A stretch of DNA of 64,000 bases from Chthonobacter albigriseus (GCF_013839445.1 NZ_JACDIT010000002.1:62001-126000); one strand, 5' to 3'; positions 1-9,498 are shown, numbered from the stretch's first letter. A program made the numbers and translations. The notes: generated by a model not told the origin, from the sequence alone.

Positions 1-368
1 CGGGCACGGTGACCTTCACCCCCTTGAAAGACGAGCGGCGCATGGGCGTTCTGGAAATGGACTACGCCGATCCGGAGAACCCGGAGGTGTCTTTCTTCGG
101 CCTCGTTCCCGAAGCGATCGGTGGCGGCGTCGGCAAATGGCTGATGGACCAGGCGATCCGCATGGCGTGGTCGCGACCGGAGACCAAGCGGCTCTGGCTG
201 CATACCTGCCATTTCGACAGCCCGCAGGCGCTGCCCTTCTACCTGCGCATGGGCTTCAAGCCCTACGCACGCGCGGTGGAGGTTTTCGACGACGCGAGGC
301 TGCTGAACAAGCTGGATGTCGGCGCCGGCCCGCACGTCCCCGTCATCCGCGACGCGCGTCTGCCCTGA
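1..368 (+). CDS. GNAT-family N-acetyltransferase, C-terminal part (cut by window edge)
   Basis: The open frame runs in from the left edge and stops at TGA 366-368. The N-terminus lies outside the window, and the GTG at position 9 is probably internal. The visible ~120 residues carry the GNAT core: an acetyl-CoA-binding loop region (PEAIGGGVGKWLMDQAI), a strand with LWLHTCHFD, and the final FYLRMGFKPY segment typical of the family's C-terminal strand. The family transfers an acetyl group from acetyl-CoA to an amine; the substrate cannot be told. It converges on the serine ammonia-lyase gene with only 6 bp between the stops. Confidence 0.75.
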   Translation, partial: GTVTFTPLKDERRMGVLEMDYADPENPEVSFFGLVPEAIGGGVGKWLMDQAIRMAWSRPETKRLWLHTCHFDSPQALPFYLRMGFKPYARAVEVFDDARLLNKLDVGAGPHVPVIRDARLP

Positions 369-374
369 GGGCGG

Positions 375-1796
375 TCAGCAGGCCGTGACGTTGACGGCCA
401 GCCCGCCGAGGCTGGTTTCCTTGTACTTGGACTGCATGTCGAGACCGGTCTGGCGCATCGTCTCGATCACCGTGTCGAGGCTCACGATGTGCTCGCCGTC
501 GCCGTGCAGGGCCAGCGAGGCGGCGTTGATGGCCTTGATCGCGCCGAAGGCGTTCCGCTCGATGCAGGGGATCTGAACCAGCCCGCCGACGGGGTCGCAG
601 GTCATCCCGAGATGGTGCTCGATGGCGATCTCGGCGGCGTTCTCCACCTGTGCATTGGTCCCGCCCAAAGCCGCGCAGAGCCCCGCCGCGGCCATCGCGG
701 CCGCCGATCCGACCTCGCCCTGGCAGCCGACTTCCGCACCGGAGATGGATGCGTTCCGCTTGATGAGGCCGCCGACGGCGGTCGCCGCCAGGAAGAAGGT
801 GCGAATGCCGTCCTGATCTGCGCCGGAGCAGAAGTCGCGGTAATAGCGCAGCACGGCCGGCACTACGCCGGCGGCCCCGTTCGTCGGCGCGGTGACGACG
901 CGTCCACCCGCAGCGTTTTCCTCGTTCACGGCGATGGCGAAGACCGATACGTAGTCCATCACGGTGTGCGGCGCGCGGTCGTTCTGGAGGCGCTTCTCCT
1001 CAAGCCGTTCGAAGATCTTGCGCGCGCGTCGCTTCACCTTCAGGCCACCCGCAAGCTCGCCCTCCTGGGTGAGGCCGCGGGCGATGCAGGCGAACATGGC
1101 GTCGGCGACGCGATCGATATCGGCCAGCACGCGCTCGCGGGGATGGCGTGCGGCCTCATTGGAGAGCGTCAGTTCGGCGATGGAGAGGCCCGCGGCTTCC
1201 GCAACGGCCAGCAGTTCGTCGGAGGTGCGATAGGGATGCGGCACCGGGACCGCCTCCCCGTCGACGCCTGCTTCGCCATCGCGCACCACGAAACCGCCGC
1301 CTACGGAGAACCAGACCTCAGAGGACAGCACCCGTCCCTGGTCATCCAGCGCCTGGAACCGCATGGCGTTCGGGTGCCGGTCGAAAGTGACCACGCAGTC
1401 GAAGACCACATCGTCGTCGGGGCTGAAGCGCAAGGTCCTTCCGCCGGGGACGGCGATCAGCTTCTCGTCACGGATCCTGGACAGAACGGCTTCCGCCTCG
1501 TCGGGATCCAGACTGTCGGGACGCAGACCGGCTAGGCCGAGGATCATCGCCTTGTCGGTGGCGTGGCCCTTGCCCGTCCAGGCCAGCGAGCCGAAGGCGG
1601 TCGCGGTCAGCCTCGCGACGTCGGGCCAGCGATCACCGACGGAGGCGAGGAAGGCGTTGGCTGCGCGCATCGGGCCGATGGTGTGAGACGACGACGGGCC
1701 GATACCGATCTTGAACAGGTCGGCAAAGGCGACAGGTGCTTCGATCTCACCCATGTCGGGATCGTGCGCGAAATCGGCGTCTGGTGCGGCGTTCAT
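375..1796 (-). CDS. sdaA: L-serine ammonia-lyase (serine dehydratase), single-chain iron-sulfur type
   Basis: Deaminates L-serine to pyruvate and ammonia with a [4Fe-4S] cluster in the cytoplasm. The ~473-residue product is full length for the single-chain bacterial type: an N-terminal beta domain with GIGPSSSHT near residue 33, and a C-terminal alpha domain with [16 protein letters not shown] and [16 protein letters not shown], which hold cluster cysteines. Start choice: ATG 1796 lies 11 nt after a GGAG, while an in-frame GTG at 1802 sits at better spacing (5 nt), so the start may be two codons earlier. The gene is directly downstream of a tandem glycine riboswitch. That fits disposal of glycine through serine (GlyA) to pyruvate. 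Confidence 0.95.
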   Translation of the reverse strand: MNAAPDADFAHDPDMGEIEAPVAFADLFKIGIGPSSSHTIGPMRAANAFLASVGDRWPDVARLTATAFGSLAWTGKGHATDKAMILGLAGLRPDSLDPDEAEAVLSRIRDEKLIAVPGGRTLRFSPDDDVVFDCVVTFDRHPNAMRFQALDDQGRVLSSEVWFSVGGGFVVRDGEAGVDGEAVPVPHPYRTSDELLAVAEAAGLSIAELTLSNEAARHPRERVLADIDRVADAMFACIARGLTQEGELAGGLKVKRRARKIFERLEEKRLQNDRAPHTVMDYVSVFAIAVNEENAAGGRVVTAPTNGAAGVVPAVLRYYRDFCSGADQDGIRTFFLAATAVGGLIKRNASISGAEVGCQGEVGSAAAMAAAGLCAALGGTNAQVENAAEIAIEHHLGMTCDPVGGLVQIPCIERNAFGAIKAINAASLALHGDGEHIVSLDTVIETMRQTGLDMQSKYKETSLGGLAVNVTAC

Positions 1797-1825
1797 GCTC
1801 ACGAGCACTCCGGAGAATGGCTGTC

Positions 1826-2003
1826 GTCGACACTGAAACGCCCCATCTGTCCCTTGCGCCTGAGATCGTTATCCCGTCGGCGGAGCGCCAGCCGGCGCCC
1901 TCTCTCCAGATGCAGTCCATCCCCGCGCGGTTCGGGTGCCTGAGAGTTTCCGGGGCGGTTGCTCCTTCGGCGCCGGATCGAACCGGTCTCTCCCACGCGG
2001 GAT
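1826..2003 (-). promoter_or_regulatory. Tandem glycine riboswitch upstream of sdaA
   Basis: Read on the minus strand, two glycine aptamers follow each other. The first has the conserved blocks GGGAGAG (1994-1988), GCCGAAGGAGCAA (1971-1959) and CUCUCAGGCA (1946-1937). The second starts at GGAGAGAGGGCGCC (around 1907-1894) and contains CCGCCGACGGGAUAACGA and CUCAGGCGCAAGGGACAG (ending near 1846). These are the diagnostic core motifs of the glycine aptamer, and tandem arrangement with a short linker is its usual form. In the family, glycine binding normally turns on downstream expression. Boundaries are approximate. Confidence 0.92.
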
Positions 2004-2142
2004 AAGTCAAATCACCATAAGACTATGGTCAGAGCGCGGCTTTCCCGGCAAGTGCCCAGCCGTCTGGCGGCACGGTGAAAAGCGACATCCGGTTAAGGCG
2101 TAACACGAATGCGTCACCGGCAAGCTGATCCGTTGCAGTGGC

Positions 2143-2171
2143 TGATCCGGCAGCGGGTTACCGTCGTAAGC
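2143..2171 (+). promoter_or_regulatory. Predicted RpoE/ChrR-type (ECF11) promoter of the photolyase operon
   Basis: A -35-like TGATCC at 2143-2148 and a -10-like TAAGC at 2167-2171 are separated by exactly 18 bp, about 65 nt before the photolyase ATG. TGATCC-N18-TA is, as I recall, the consensus for the singlet-oxygen sigma factor RpoE of Rhodobacter and its ECF11 relatives. A second site with the same -35 and the same spacer length precedes the ChrR-like gene at 37.2 kb. Functional assignment is inference; no RpoE gene is in this window. Confidence 0.6.
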
Positions 2172-2235
2172 GGATTTGAACGGCGGCGCATCCGGCATGC
2201 GCCGTTCGCGTCGGAAAAGCCGGGAGGACTTGAAC

Positions 2236-3696
2236 ATGGATGGGTCGTCTGCGGCGGGGGCGCCGGCAATCGTCTGGTTCCGCGACGACCTTCGCCTCGC
2301 CGACAATCCCGCCCTTTCCGCTGCGGCGGCAACCGGCCGCCCGGTCATCGCCCTCTATATCCTGGACGAGGGAACTGGCCGTCGTCCGCTCGGGGCTGCG
2401 TCCCGGTGGTGGCTGCACGAAAGCCTGTCTGCTTTGTCTGCTGACCTCCGGCGGCAAGGCGTTCCGCTGGTTCTGCGGAAAGGCGCCCCGGAAGAGCTGC
2501 TGCCGCGGGTGGTCGCCGAGTGCGGCGCGGGCGCCATCGTCTGGAACCGTCGCTATGGCCGCGCGGAATGCCAATTGGACGCCGGTCTCAAGGCGGGTCT
2601 GTCCCAGGCCGGTCTGGATGTTCGAAGCTTCAACGGGCATCTCCTGATCGAGCCTTGGGACCTTCGCAACAAGTCAGGCGATTACTTCAAGGTGTTCACG
2701 CCCTTCTGGCGCGCGGCGTCGGATACCCTGGGAGGGCTGCGTTCGCCGCTGCCGGTCCCCGTCCTGCGCGGCGGCGTACACATCAGCAGCGACGACCTGG
2801 ACGGTTGGCGTCTTCAGCCGCGGCATCCCGATTGGGCGACCGGGCTGGACGACACCTGGACGCCCGGGGAAGCCGGCGCCCGGGCCAGACTGGAACGCTT
2901 CCTCGAGAATGGGCTGGAGACATACGCAGCGCAGCGCGACGTGCCGGCCAGCGGCGCAGTCTCCATGCTTTCTCCGCATCTCCGCTTCGGGGAGATCAGC
3001 GTCGTCAGCGTGCATTCGGCTGTGCGAGGCTATGCGGCCGCCTACGGCATTTCGGACGCGCCGGTCGACAAGTTCGTGGCCGAACTCGGCTGGCGCGAGT
3101 TCTCCTACTATCTCGCCCACCACTTCGAGGCCTTGGCGACCCGGAACTTCCAGAGCCGGTTCGACCAGTTCCCCTGGCGGGAGAGTGTTCAGGCCGACCT
3201 CAAGGCGTGGCAACAGGGGCGAACGGGCTATCCGATCGTCGACGCCGGGATGCGCCAGCTCTGGCAGACCGGATTTATCCACAACCGGGTCCGGATGATC
3301 GTGGCGTCGTTCCTGATCAAGCATCTCCTGATCGACTGGCGGATCGGCGAGGCCTGGTTCTGGGACACGCTGGTGGATGCAGACCCGGCGAACAACGCAG
3401 CGAGCTGGCAATGGGTGGCCGGATCGGGAGCGGACGCGGCTCCCTACTTCCGTGTCTTCAATCCGATCAGCCAAGGCGAGAAATTCGATCCGGACGGTGC
3501 CTACGTCCGGCGTTATGTGCCAGAACTGAATGGCGTACCTGACGAGTTCGTGCATCGGCCCTGGGAAATGCCACGATCCGAGACCGGAAACCAAACCCCC
3601 ACCCTGCTTCGTACCTATCCGCAACCGATCGTCGACCACGCTTCAGCTCGCGAGCGCGCTCTCAGGGCCTTCGAGACGCTGAAGTCGGTCGCCTGA
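2236..3696 (+). CDS. phrB: Deoxyribodipyrimidine photolyase (cryptochrome/photolyase family)
   Basis: Uses blue light and reduced FAD to split cyclobutane pyrimidine dimers in DNA. The 486-residue product has the N-terminal antenna-binding Rossmann domain (starting IVWFRDDLRLADNPAL near residue 10) and the C-terminal FAD-binding helical domain. That domain contains the signature run from TGYPIVDAGMRQLW through HNRVRM to NNAASWQWVAGSGADA and PYFRVFNP. ATG 2236 is chosen because GGGAGG lies 8 nt upstream; an in-frame ATG at 2176 has no such signal. First gene of a four-gene plus-strand cluster; the next start is 49 bp away. Confidence 0.95.
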   Translation: MDGSSAAGAPAIVWFRDDLRLADNPALSAAAATGRPVIALYILDEGTGRRPLGAASRWWLHESLSALSADLRRQGVPLVLRKGAPEELLPRVVAECGAGAIVWNRRYGRAECQLDAGLKAGLSQAGLDVRSFNGHLLIEPWDLRNKSGDYFKVFTPFWRAASDTLGGLRSPLPVPVLRGGVHISSDDLDGWRLQPRHPDWATGLDDTWTPGEAGARARLERFLENGLETYAAQRDVPASGAVSMLSPHLRFGEISVVSVHSAVRGYAAAYGISDAPVDKFVAELGWREFSYYLAHHFEALATRNFQSRFDQFPWRESVQADLKAWQQGRTGYPIVDAGMRQLWQTGFIHNRVRMIVASFLIKHLLIDWRIGEAWFWDTLVDADPANNAASWQWVAGSGADAAPYFRVFNPISQGEKFDPDGAYVRRYVPELNGVPDEFVHRPWEMPRSETGNQTPTLLRTYPQPIVDHASARERALRAFETLKSVA

Positions 3697-3745
3697 CCGG
3701 ATGCAATCGACGATTCTCGCAACAGCCCGCCACAAGGACCACTTG

Positions 3746-5056
3746 ATGCGTATCGCCGTCATCGGCTCCGGAATCTCCGGCAACTCCTGCGCCTGGGCCC
3801 TCGCTTCCCGTCACGACGTGGTGCTTTACGAAAAGCGGCCCCGAGCAGGCGGTCACTCCGCGACGGTCGATGTGGACTACGACGGCATCCACATCCCGGT
3901 GGATACAGGCTTTATCGTCTACAACGAGCTGAACTACCCGAACCTCGTGGCGCTGTTCCAACATCTGGACGTGAAGACCGAAGCCAGCGACATGAGTTTC
4001 GCCGTGTCGATCGGCAACGGGCGGACGGAGTGGGCCGGTTCCTCGCTGGGCACGGTGTTCGCGCAAAAGCGGAATGTCGCCAGCCCGCGCTTCCTCTGGA
4101 TGCTGAAGGAAATCCTCAGATTCAACCGCAGCTGCATCGCCGATCTCGACGCCGGCCGCCTCGCCGGGCTTTCGCTTGGTGAATATCTGTCCGCGGGACG
4201 CTACGGCCGCTGCTTCATCGAGGACTATCTGGTGCCGATGGGCGCAGCCATCTGGTCGACGCCGGATGCTGAACTGCTCGATTTTCCGGCCGAGAACTTC
4301 ATCCGCTTCTTCAAGAACCACCGCCTGGTGCATTTCCAGCGCCCGACGTGGCGCACGGTCAGCCGCGGCAGCCGCGAGTATGTGGACCGGCTGCTGGCGC
4401 CCCTGAAGGCCGCTGGCCGGGTCCGCCTCGGCGATCCCGTCGTCGCGGTGGAGCGCCATCCGAGCCACGTGACGGTAAGGACGGCATCGGGCGACGTCGA
4501 CCTGTTCGACCAGGTCGTCCTGGCCTCCCACACCGACCAGTCGCTCGCCATGCTGACCGATCCATCCGCGGAGGAGCGCTCCATTCTTTCGGCGGTCCGC
4601 TATCTGCCGAACCAGGTCTACCTGCACCGGGATGTCGACCTGATGCCGCGCCGGCGGTCGGTGTGGTCGTCGTGGAACTACCTGCGTCGCGACGGCTACG
4701 ACGCCCGCGGCCCGGTGGCGGTCAGCTACTGGATGAACCGCCTGCAGAACATACCCGAGGACAAGCCGCTTTTCGTGACGCTCAACCCGACGACCCCGCC
4801 GCGGGCGGATCTGGTCTTCGGGCAGTATGAATATGACCACCCGCAGTTCGACGGCGCTGCCATCGCCGCGCAGAAGGCGCTGCCGACCATCCAGGGCACG
4901 AACCGCACGTGGTATTGTGGCGCTTGGACCGGTTACGGCTTCCACGAGGACGGCCTTGCCTCCGGGCTCGACGTGGCCGAGGCGCTCGGGGGCGTGGTGC
5001 CCTGGCGCAAGCCCGCGCAAGCCGTCAGCGGCCGGCTTGTGGAGGCGGCCGAATGA
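3746..5056 (+). CDS. FAD-dependent amine oxidase-like flavoprotein of the phr-DUF1365-cfa cluster
   Basis: A 436-residue flavoprotein with an N-terminal dinucleotide-binding motif (RIAVIGSGISGNSCAWAL, residues 2-19) and an NAD(P)-binding/amine-oxidase fold. It ends with the conserved WTGYGFHEDGLASGL segment of this family. The start at ATG 3746 begins directly at the Rossmann strand with AAGGA upstream. Its stop overlaps the DUF1365 start (ATGA at 5053-5056), indicating translational coupling. Homologues sit beside photolyase and cyclopropane-fatty-acyl synthase-like genes in the singlet-oxygen regulons of Rhodobacter. A role in modifying membrane fatty acids is likely but the exact reaction is not known to me. 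Confidence 0.85.
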   Translation: MRIAVIGSGISGNSCAWALASRHDVVLYEKRPRAGGHSATVDVDYDGIHIPVDTGFIVYNELNYPNLVALFQHLDVKTEASDMSFAVSIGNGRTEWAGSSLGTVFAQKRNVASPRFLWMLKEILRFNRSCIADLDAGRLAGLSLGEYLSAGRYGRCFIEDYLVPMGAAIWSTPDAELLDFPAENFIRFFKNHRLVHFQRPTWRTVSRGSREYVDRLLAPLKAAGRVRLGDPVVAVERHPSHVTVRTASGDVDLFDQVVLASHTDQSLAMLTDPSAEERSILSAVRYLPNQVYLHRDVDLMPRRRSVWSSWNYLRRDGYDARGPVAVSYWMNRLQNIPEDKPLFVTLNPTTPPRADLVFGQYEYDHPQFDGAAIAAQKALPTIQGTNRTWYCGAWTGYGFHEDGLASGLDVAEALGGVVPWRKPAQAVSGRLVEAAE

Positions 5057-5889
5057 AAAATCACCTTCCAACCACGTCTGCGGGAAACGGATCGCCTCCG
5101 CCGGAAGCCGCGGTGCTCTACCGGGGTGAGGTGATGCACGCTCGGCTCAAGCCGTTGAGCCACCGGTTCGTCTACAAGGTGGCCAACCTGATGATCGATC
5201 TCGATCGGCTGGATGGCGCCGACCGGCTGTCACGTCTGTTCTCTGTCGGGCGGTTCAACCTCTTTTCCTTCCGCGAAAGCGACCATGGACGCCGGGACGG
5301 AAAGCCCCTCCGCCCCTATGTGGACGCGCTCTGCGCGGAGGGCGGCGTTCCGCGCCCAGAACGGGTGCTGCTGCTCTGCTATCCGCGAGTCGTCGGCTTC
5401 GTGTTCAATCCGATCTCGGTCTACTTCTGCCTCGATGGTCAGGACCGACCGACGGCACTGATCTATGAGGTGCGCAACACCTTTGGCGAGAGCCACACCT
5501 ATGTGGCGGCCGTCGAGGAGGGGCAGGTCACCTCCGCCGGCATCCGGCAGGAGCGGAACAAGGTGTTCTTCGTTTCGCCGTTCATGCCGATGGAGCAGCG
5601 GTACCACTTCCGCGTCCTTCCGCCCGGTCGGGCCGTCCGGATCCGGATCCTGGAGACCGATCGGGACGGGCCGACGCTGGCGGCGACCTTCGTCGGCGAG
5701 GAGACCCCGCTGACGAGCGCGACCATCCTACGGATTGCCGTGGGGAGGCCGCTGCATACGGTGAAGGTCGTGGCGGGCATCCACTGGGAGGCGCTGAAGC
5801 TGTGGTTCAAGGGCGCGCCCTACTTTTCCCGTGGCCAGCCTCCGGCACCCGTCAGCCACGCAGACATGGCGGCCCACGCCGCCGAGTAG
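5053..5889 (+). CDS. DUF1365 domain-containing protein
   Basis: A 278-residue protein of the DUF1365 family. It opens with the typical ALYRGEVMHARLKPLSHRFVYKV-like segment around residues 18-40 (here AVLYRGEVMHARLKPLSHRF). The central portion has the family's YPRVVGFVFNPISVYFC and NTFGESHTY stretches, and the C-terminal part keeps PFMPMEQRYHF. Translation is coupled to the flavoprotein through a 4-bp overlap. The family almost always travels with that flavoprotein and a cyclopropane-fatty-acyl synthase-like methyltransferase. Involvement in unusual fatty-acid synthesis is inferred from context; the biochemical activity is not established by sequence. Confidence 0.9.
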   Translation: MKNHLPTTSAGNGSPPPEAAVLYRGEVMHARLKPLSHRFVYKVANLMIDLDRLDGADRLSRLFSVGRFNLFSFRESDHGRRDGKPLRPYVDALCAEGGVPRPERVLLLCYPRVVGFVFNPISVYFCLDGQDRPTALIYEVRNTFGESHTYVAAVEEGQVTSAGIRQERNKVFFVSPFMPMEQRYHFRVLPPGRAVRIRILETDRDGPTLAATFVGEETPLTSATILRIAVGRPLHTVKVVAGIHWEALKLWFKGAPYFSRGQPPAPVSHADMAAHAAE

Positions 5890-6084
5890 ATCGTTTTTCG
5901 CTTCGGCAGGGCCGATCCTCGATCGCATCAGCTCGATGGAGGCCGGCATTTCCTGTCCGCAAAAGTCATGCTTCAATATCGGGACGTGGGGCAAGCCTCG
6001 GGTCAAGCCGACAAAAACGGGCAGAACGAAGCCCGCGGCGATGGCGCAAGCACCCTCCCGGGGTCTAGGGGACGGACGTTAGCC

Positions 6085-7323
6085 ATGACCGCTACCATCT
6101 CACATCCGGTCGAGTTGACCGCCGCGAATGCGGACCGGCTGCTGCGCGGGCTGCCGACCATGGTTCGGCGCAGCTTCCAGCTGGTCAGCACGCTGAACTT
6201 CGGACAGCTTGACGTGACGCTGCCGGATGGGCGCTCGATCCGCATTCCGGGCCGGGAGCCAGGACCGCACGGGCAACTGGTTGTGCACGACTACCGCTTC
6301 ATCCGGCGACTCCTGATGTCGGCCGACATGGGCGTGGCGGAGAGCTACATGGCCGGCGAATGGTCGAGCCCGGACGTGACGAGCTTCCTGGAGCTGTTCT
6401 GCGTGAACCACGACGTGGTGGAGGGCAAGCTCAGCCACAGCCCTCTGGTGCGCGTGTTGCTGAGACTGCACCATTGGCTGAACGCCAACACCAAGCGGCG
6501 CGCCAAGCGCAACATCTCGGCGCACTACGACCTCGGCAACGCGTTCTATTCGCAGTGGCTCGATAGCACCATGACCTACTCGTCGGGCCTGTTCCCGACC
6601 GGCGACGAGGACCTGCCTGCCGCTCAGAACCGCAAGTACCGGCATCTTGCGGAACGCACCGGGATGAGCGACGGCCACCACGTGCTGGAAATCGGCTGCG
6701 GCTGGGGCGGGTTCGCCGAGTTCGCCGCCAAGGAGATCGGCTGCAAGGTCACGGGTCTGACGATCAGCCAGGAGCAGTATGACTTCGCCCGCAAGCGGAT
6801 GTTCGAGGCCGGGCTGAATGAAAAGGTCGACATCCGGTTCCAGGACTACCGCGACGAGCGCGGGCTCTACGACCGTATCGCGTCGATCGAAATGTTCGAG
6901 GCGGTGGGCGAGAAGTACTGGCCGGTCTATTTCGACACGCTGCGCGAACGCCTGAAGCCCGGCGGGTCCGCCGGCGTGCAGGTGATCACCATCCAGGACC
7001 GGCTGTTCGAGCAGTACCGTGCGACGCCGGACTTCATCCAGCGCTACGTGTTTCCGGGCGGTATGCTGCCCTGCCCGTCGGCGCTCGACCGCGTGTCGGC
7101 CGCGTCGGGGCTGTCCAAGCAGTCCGAGACCGTCTTCGGTCGCGACTACGCGCGCACCCTGGCGCTCTGGCGCGACCGGTTCTGGGAGTCCTGGCCGAGC
7201 CTGGAGCCGCTCGGGTTCGATACCCGGTTCAAACGCCTGTGGGAGTACTATCTGCACTACTGCGAGGCGGGCTTTCGCGCCGGCAACATCGACGTCCGCC
7301 AGATCGTCTACGCGCGAGACTGA
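6085..7323 (+). CDS. cfa: Cyclopropane-fatty-acyl-phospholipid synthase family SAM methyltransferase
   Basis: Transfers a methyl(ene) group from S-adenosylmethionine to the double bond of a phospholipid acyl chain. The 412-residue protein has the SAM-binding motif VLEIGCGWGGFAEFA around residues 197-211, the HYDLGNAFYSQWLD lipid-site motif, and the C-terminal YYLHYCEAGFRAGNID with the conserved cysteine. ATG 6085 is preferred because homology begins there; in-frame codons reach back to 5968 but look non-coding, and no strong Shine-Dalgarno is visible. Fourth gene of the photolyase cluster, 195 bp after DUF1365, so it may have its own promoter. It could make cyclopropane or a methylated (furan-precursor) acyl chain. 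Confidence 0.88.
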   Translation: MTATISHPVELTAANADRLLRGLPTMVRRSFQLVSTLNFGQLDVTLPDGRSIRIPGREPGPHGQLVVHDYRFIRRLLMSADMGVAESYMAGEWSSPDVTSFLELFCVNHDVVEGKLSHSPLVRVLLRLHHWLNANTKRRAKRNISAHYDLGNAFYSQWLDSTMTYSSGLFPTGDEDLPAAQNRKYRHLAERTGMSDGHHVLEIGCGWGGFAEFAAKEIGCKVTGLTISQEQYDFARKRMFEAGLNEKVDIRFQDYRDERGLYDRIASIEMFEAVGEKYWPVYFDTLRERLKPGGSAGVQVITIQDRLFEQYRATPDFIQRYVFPGGMLPCPSALDRVSAASGLSKQSETVFGRDYARTLALWRDRFWESWPSLEPLGFDTRFKRLWEYYLHYCEAGFRAGNIDVRQIVYARD

Positions 7324-7339
7324 GGAGGCTCAGCCTCCT
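7323..7339. terminator. Palindrome between convergent cfa and DUF1467 stops
   Basis: AGGAGGCT at 7323-7330 and AGCCTCCT at 7332-7339 form a near-perfect palindrome exactly where the two convergent genes end; it overlaps both stop codons. It could act as a weak bidirectional terminator, but there is no T run on either side and the loop would need to open a few pairs. Confidence 0.35.
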
Positions 7340-7617
7340 TCGTGGTGCGGGCGCGGCCCCGGCATAAAGTCGAGGGTCACGCCGGCCTGCTTGGCGATCG
7401 CAAAGCCAGTGAACAGCGCGGCGGCGATCAGCGTGGTGGCGATCAGCTTGCGGCCGATCAGCGGGATCGACGGGGCACCCGGGTCGGTGCCGGGCGTGAC
7501 CTCGGCGGTCTCGTGCTGGGACCGGACACCCCAGGGCAGCACCACGAAGAGGGAAAGCCACCACAGGATGAAGTAGATCGCAAGGGCGCTGCCGATGCCG
7601 ATGCCGGCGATGGTCAT
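7330..7617 (-). CDS. DUF1467 family small membrane protein
   Basis: A 95-residue protein with two predicted membrane helices (residues ~4-27 and ~54-73) joined by a hydrophilic loop. The N-terminal LWWLSLFVVLPWGVRSQHE segment is characteristic of DUF1467. ATG 7617 has GAGGAC upstream. In many Hyphomicrobiales this gene lies downstream of methylmalonyl-CoA epimerase in the nuoN-birA-rnj-mce block. Here panC-panB separate it from the epimerase. Function unknown. Confidence 0.85.
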   Translation of the reverse strand: MTIAGIGIGSALAIYFILWWLSLFVVLPWGVRSQHETAEVTPGTDPGAPSIPLIGRKLIATTLIAAALFTGFAIAKQAGVTLDFMPGPRPHHEGG

Positions 7618-7674
7618 GGGTCTGTCCTCAAGAGGGCCGTTCACGCCTGTCTACGTCCGGCGCGCGTCACCCGA

Positions 7675-8499
7675 TCAGGTCTTCTTGGGCTGAAACGTGT
7701 TCTCGATGCCGGGAAACGTGCGGGCCTTGACCTCGGACGCGTATTCGCCGACGGCCTTGCCGATCTCTTCGCCCAGGTTGGCGAAGCGACGGACGTGGCG
7801 CGGAATGAACTCGTTGAACAGACCCAGCATGTCCTCGGTAACGAGGATCTGGCCGTCGCAGTGGGGCGAGGCGCCGATGCCGATGATCGGGACAGGCGAA
7901 CGCTCGGTGATCTCCCGGGCCAGCGGTTCCATCGTGCCTTCCAGAACAATGGAGAAGGCGCCGGCGTCGGCGATGGCCTTGGCATCCGCCTTGATCTTGG
8001 TGGCGCGCGCCTCGTCGCGACCTTGGGTCTTGTAGCCGCCGAAGGTGTTGACCAGCTGCGGCGTCAGGCCGACGTGGCCGAGCACGGGGATGCCCCGCTC
8101 GGAAAGGAAGGACACGGTGGGCGCCATCTCCTCGCCGCCCTCCAGCTTGATGCCGTTGGCGCCGGTCTCCTTGAGAACGCGCGAGGCCGACCGGAACGCC
8201 TGCTCCGGACCTTCCTGATAGGAGCCGAAGGGCATGTCGACGAGAACAAGCGCCTTCTGAGACCCGCGGACCACGGCCGCCCCGTGCGCGATCATGATGT
8301 CCAGCGTCACCGGCAGCGTCGTCTCGAAGCCGTAGAGCACCATGCCGAGGCTGTCGCCGACGAGCAGGAAATCGACGTGCGGATCCAGGAACTGCGCCAT
8401 GGGCGCGGTGTAGGCCGTCAGCGACACGATCGGGCGGACGCCCTTCAGCGCACGGATATCTGACACCGTGGTGCGGCGGGAGCGGACGGGGGCACTCAT
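7675..8499 (-). CDS. panB: 3-methyl-2-oxobutanoate hydroxymethyltransferase
   Basis: Makes ketopantoate from 2-oxoisovalerate and 5,10-methylenetetrahydrofolate, the first committed step of pantothenate synthesis. The 274-residue product carries the metal- and substrate-site motifs [12 protein letters not shown] (near residue 47), [10 protein letters not shown] and [14 protein letters not shown]. Its ATG overlaps the panC stop by 4 bp (8496-8499), so panC and panB are co-translated in that order. Confidence 0.96.
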   Translation of the reverse strand: MSAPVRSRRTTVSDIRALKGVRPIVSLTAYTAPMAQFLDPHVDFLLVGDSLGMVLYGFETTLPVTLDIMIAHGAAVVRGSQKALVLVDMPFGSYQEGPEQAFRSASRVLKETGANGIKLEGGEEMAPTVSFLSERGIPVLGHVGLTPQLVNTFGGYKTQGRDEARATKIKADAKAIADAGAFSIVLEGTMEPLAREITERSPVPIIGIGASPHCDGQILVTEDMLGLFNEFIPRHVRRFANLGEEIGKAVGEYASEVKARTFPGIENTFQPKKT

Positions 8500-9374
8500 T
8501 CTGGGTTCCTTCCGGACGACTGCGGGACGGGAATGACCCGCTGGTCGAGGAGGCGGGTCCGGCCGAAGCGGACGGCGAGAAGGACGACGAGCGCCCTGGG
8601 CGGGTGGGCGGAATCGACCTCGGCAAGGGTGTCCGCATCGCGGACGGCGACGAGATCGGGCGCCGCCAGCGGTTCGGTCTCGATAAAGGCCCGGATCTTC
8701 TTCTCCAGGGCATGACCAACGACCAGGCCGCCGGCCACGGCCTCTTCGGCCATCGCCAGGGAGCGGGAGAGGATCGGCGCGGCGGCGCGTTCGTCGGCAC
8801 GCAGGAACACGTTGCGGGAGGAGCAGGCCACCCCGTCCGGGTCTCGGACGGTGGGCACCCCGACGATCCGGATCGGCATCGCGAGGTCGGCGACCATCCG
8901 CTTGATCACGAGCAGCTGCTGGTAGTCCTTTTCGCCGAAATAGGCGGCGGACGGCATGGCGATGCCGAACAGCTTGGCCACCACCGTCGCAACGCCGCGG
9001 AAGTGACCTGGGCGGCGCTCGCCCTCGAGAAGGTGGGACAGCGACGTGACGTCGACCATCGTCTCCATCGGGGAGGGATACATCTCGGAAACCGCCGGGG
9101 CAAAGACCACGTCGCATCCGGCGGCCATCAGCATGCGGCAGTCCCGCGGCAGGTCGCGCGGATAGCGGTCGAGATCCTCGGTGGGGGCGAACTGGAGCGG
9201 GTTCACGAAGATGGAAGTGACCACGACGTCGTTGTCCGCGCGGGCGCGGTCGACCAGCGTGATGTGGCCCTGGTGCAGGTAGCCCATCGTCGGCACGAAG
9301 CCGATGGTGCGGCCCGCGCGGCGTTCGGGATCGAGCCGGGCGCGCAGCTCGGCGATGGTGGAGATGACCTCCAT
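8496..9374 (-). CDS. panC: Pantothenate synthetase (pantoate-beta-alanine ligase)
   Basis: Joins pantoate and beta-alanine with ATP to give pantothenate. The 292-residue protein has the nucleotidyl-transferase signature [17 protein letters not shown] (residues ~28-44), [28 protein letters not shown] and the KMSKS-equivalent ACSSRNVFL. Upstream member of the panC-panB pair. The 125 bp before its start separates it from the epimerase gene. Confidence 0.96.
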   Translation of the reverse strand: MEVISTIAELRARLDPERRAGRTIGFVPTMGYLHQGHITLVDRARADNDVVVTSIFVNPLQFAPTEDLDRYPRDLPRDCRMLMAAGCDVVFAPAVSEMYPSPMETMVDVTSLSHLLEGERRPGHFRGVATVVAKLFGIAMPSAAYFGEKDYQQLLVIKRMVADLAMPIRIVGVPTVRDPDGVACSSRNVFLRADERAAAPILSRSLAMAEEAVAGGLVVGHALEKKIRAFIETEPLAAPDLVAVRDADTLAEVDSAHPPRALVVLLAVRFGRTRLLDQRVIPVPQSSGRNPE

Positions 9375-9498
9375 CGGGTGACGTTCCTCCTGCCCAATCC
9401 TGAGGCGTCTTCTATAGCGGCGGCGGATGGATTGAAATGGGCTTGTGCGGGCGCCGGGTGCCGCCCACGCGGACCCGGGCCACCGCCACCACCGCCGA

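Noticed and set aside
2126-2131. An additional TGATCC upstream of the photolyase gene
   Set aside because: No TA-type -10 element lies 17-19 bp downstream, unlike the copy at 2143-2148.
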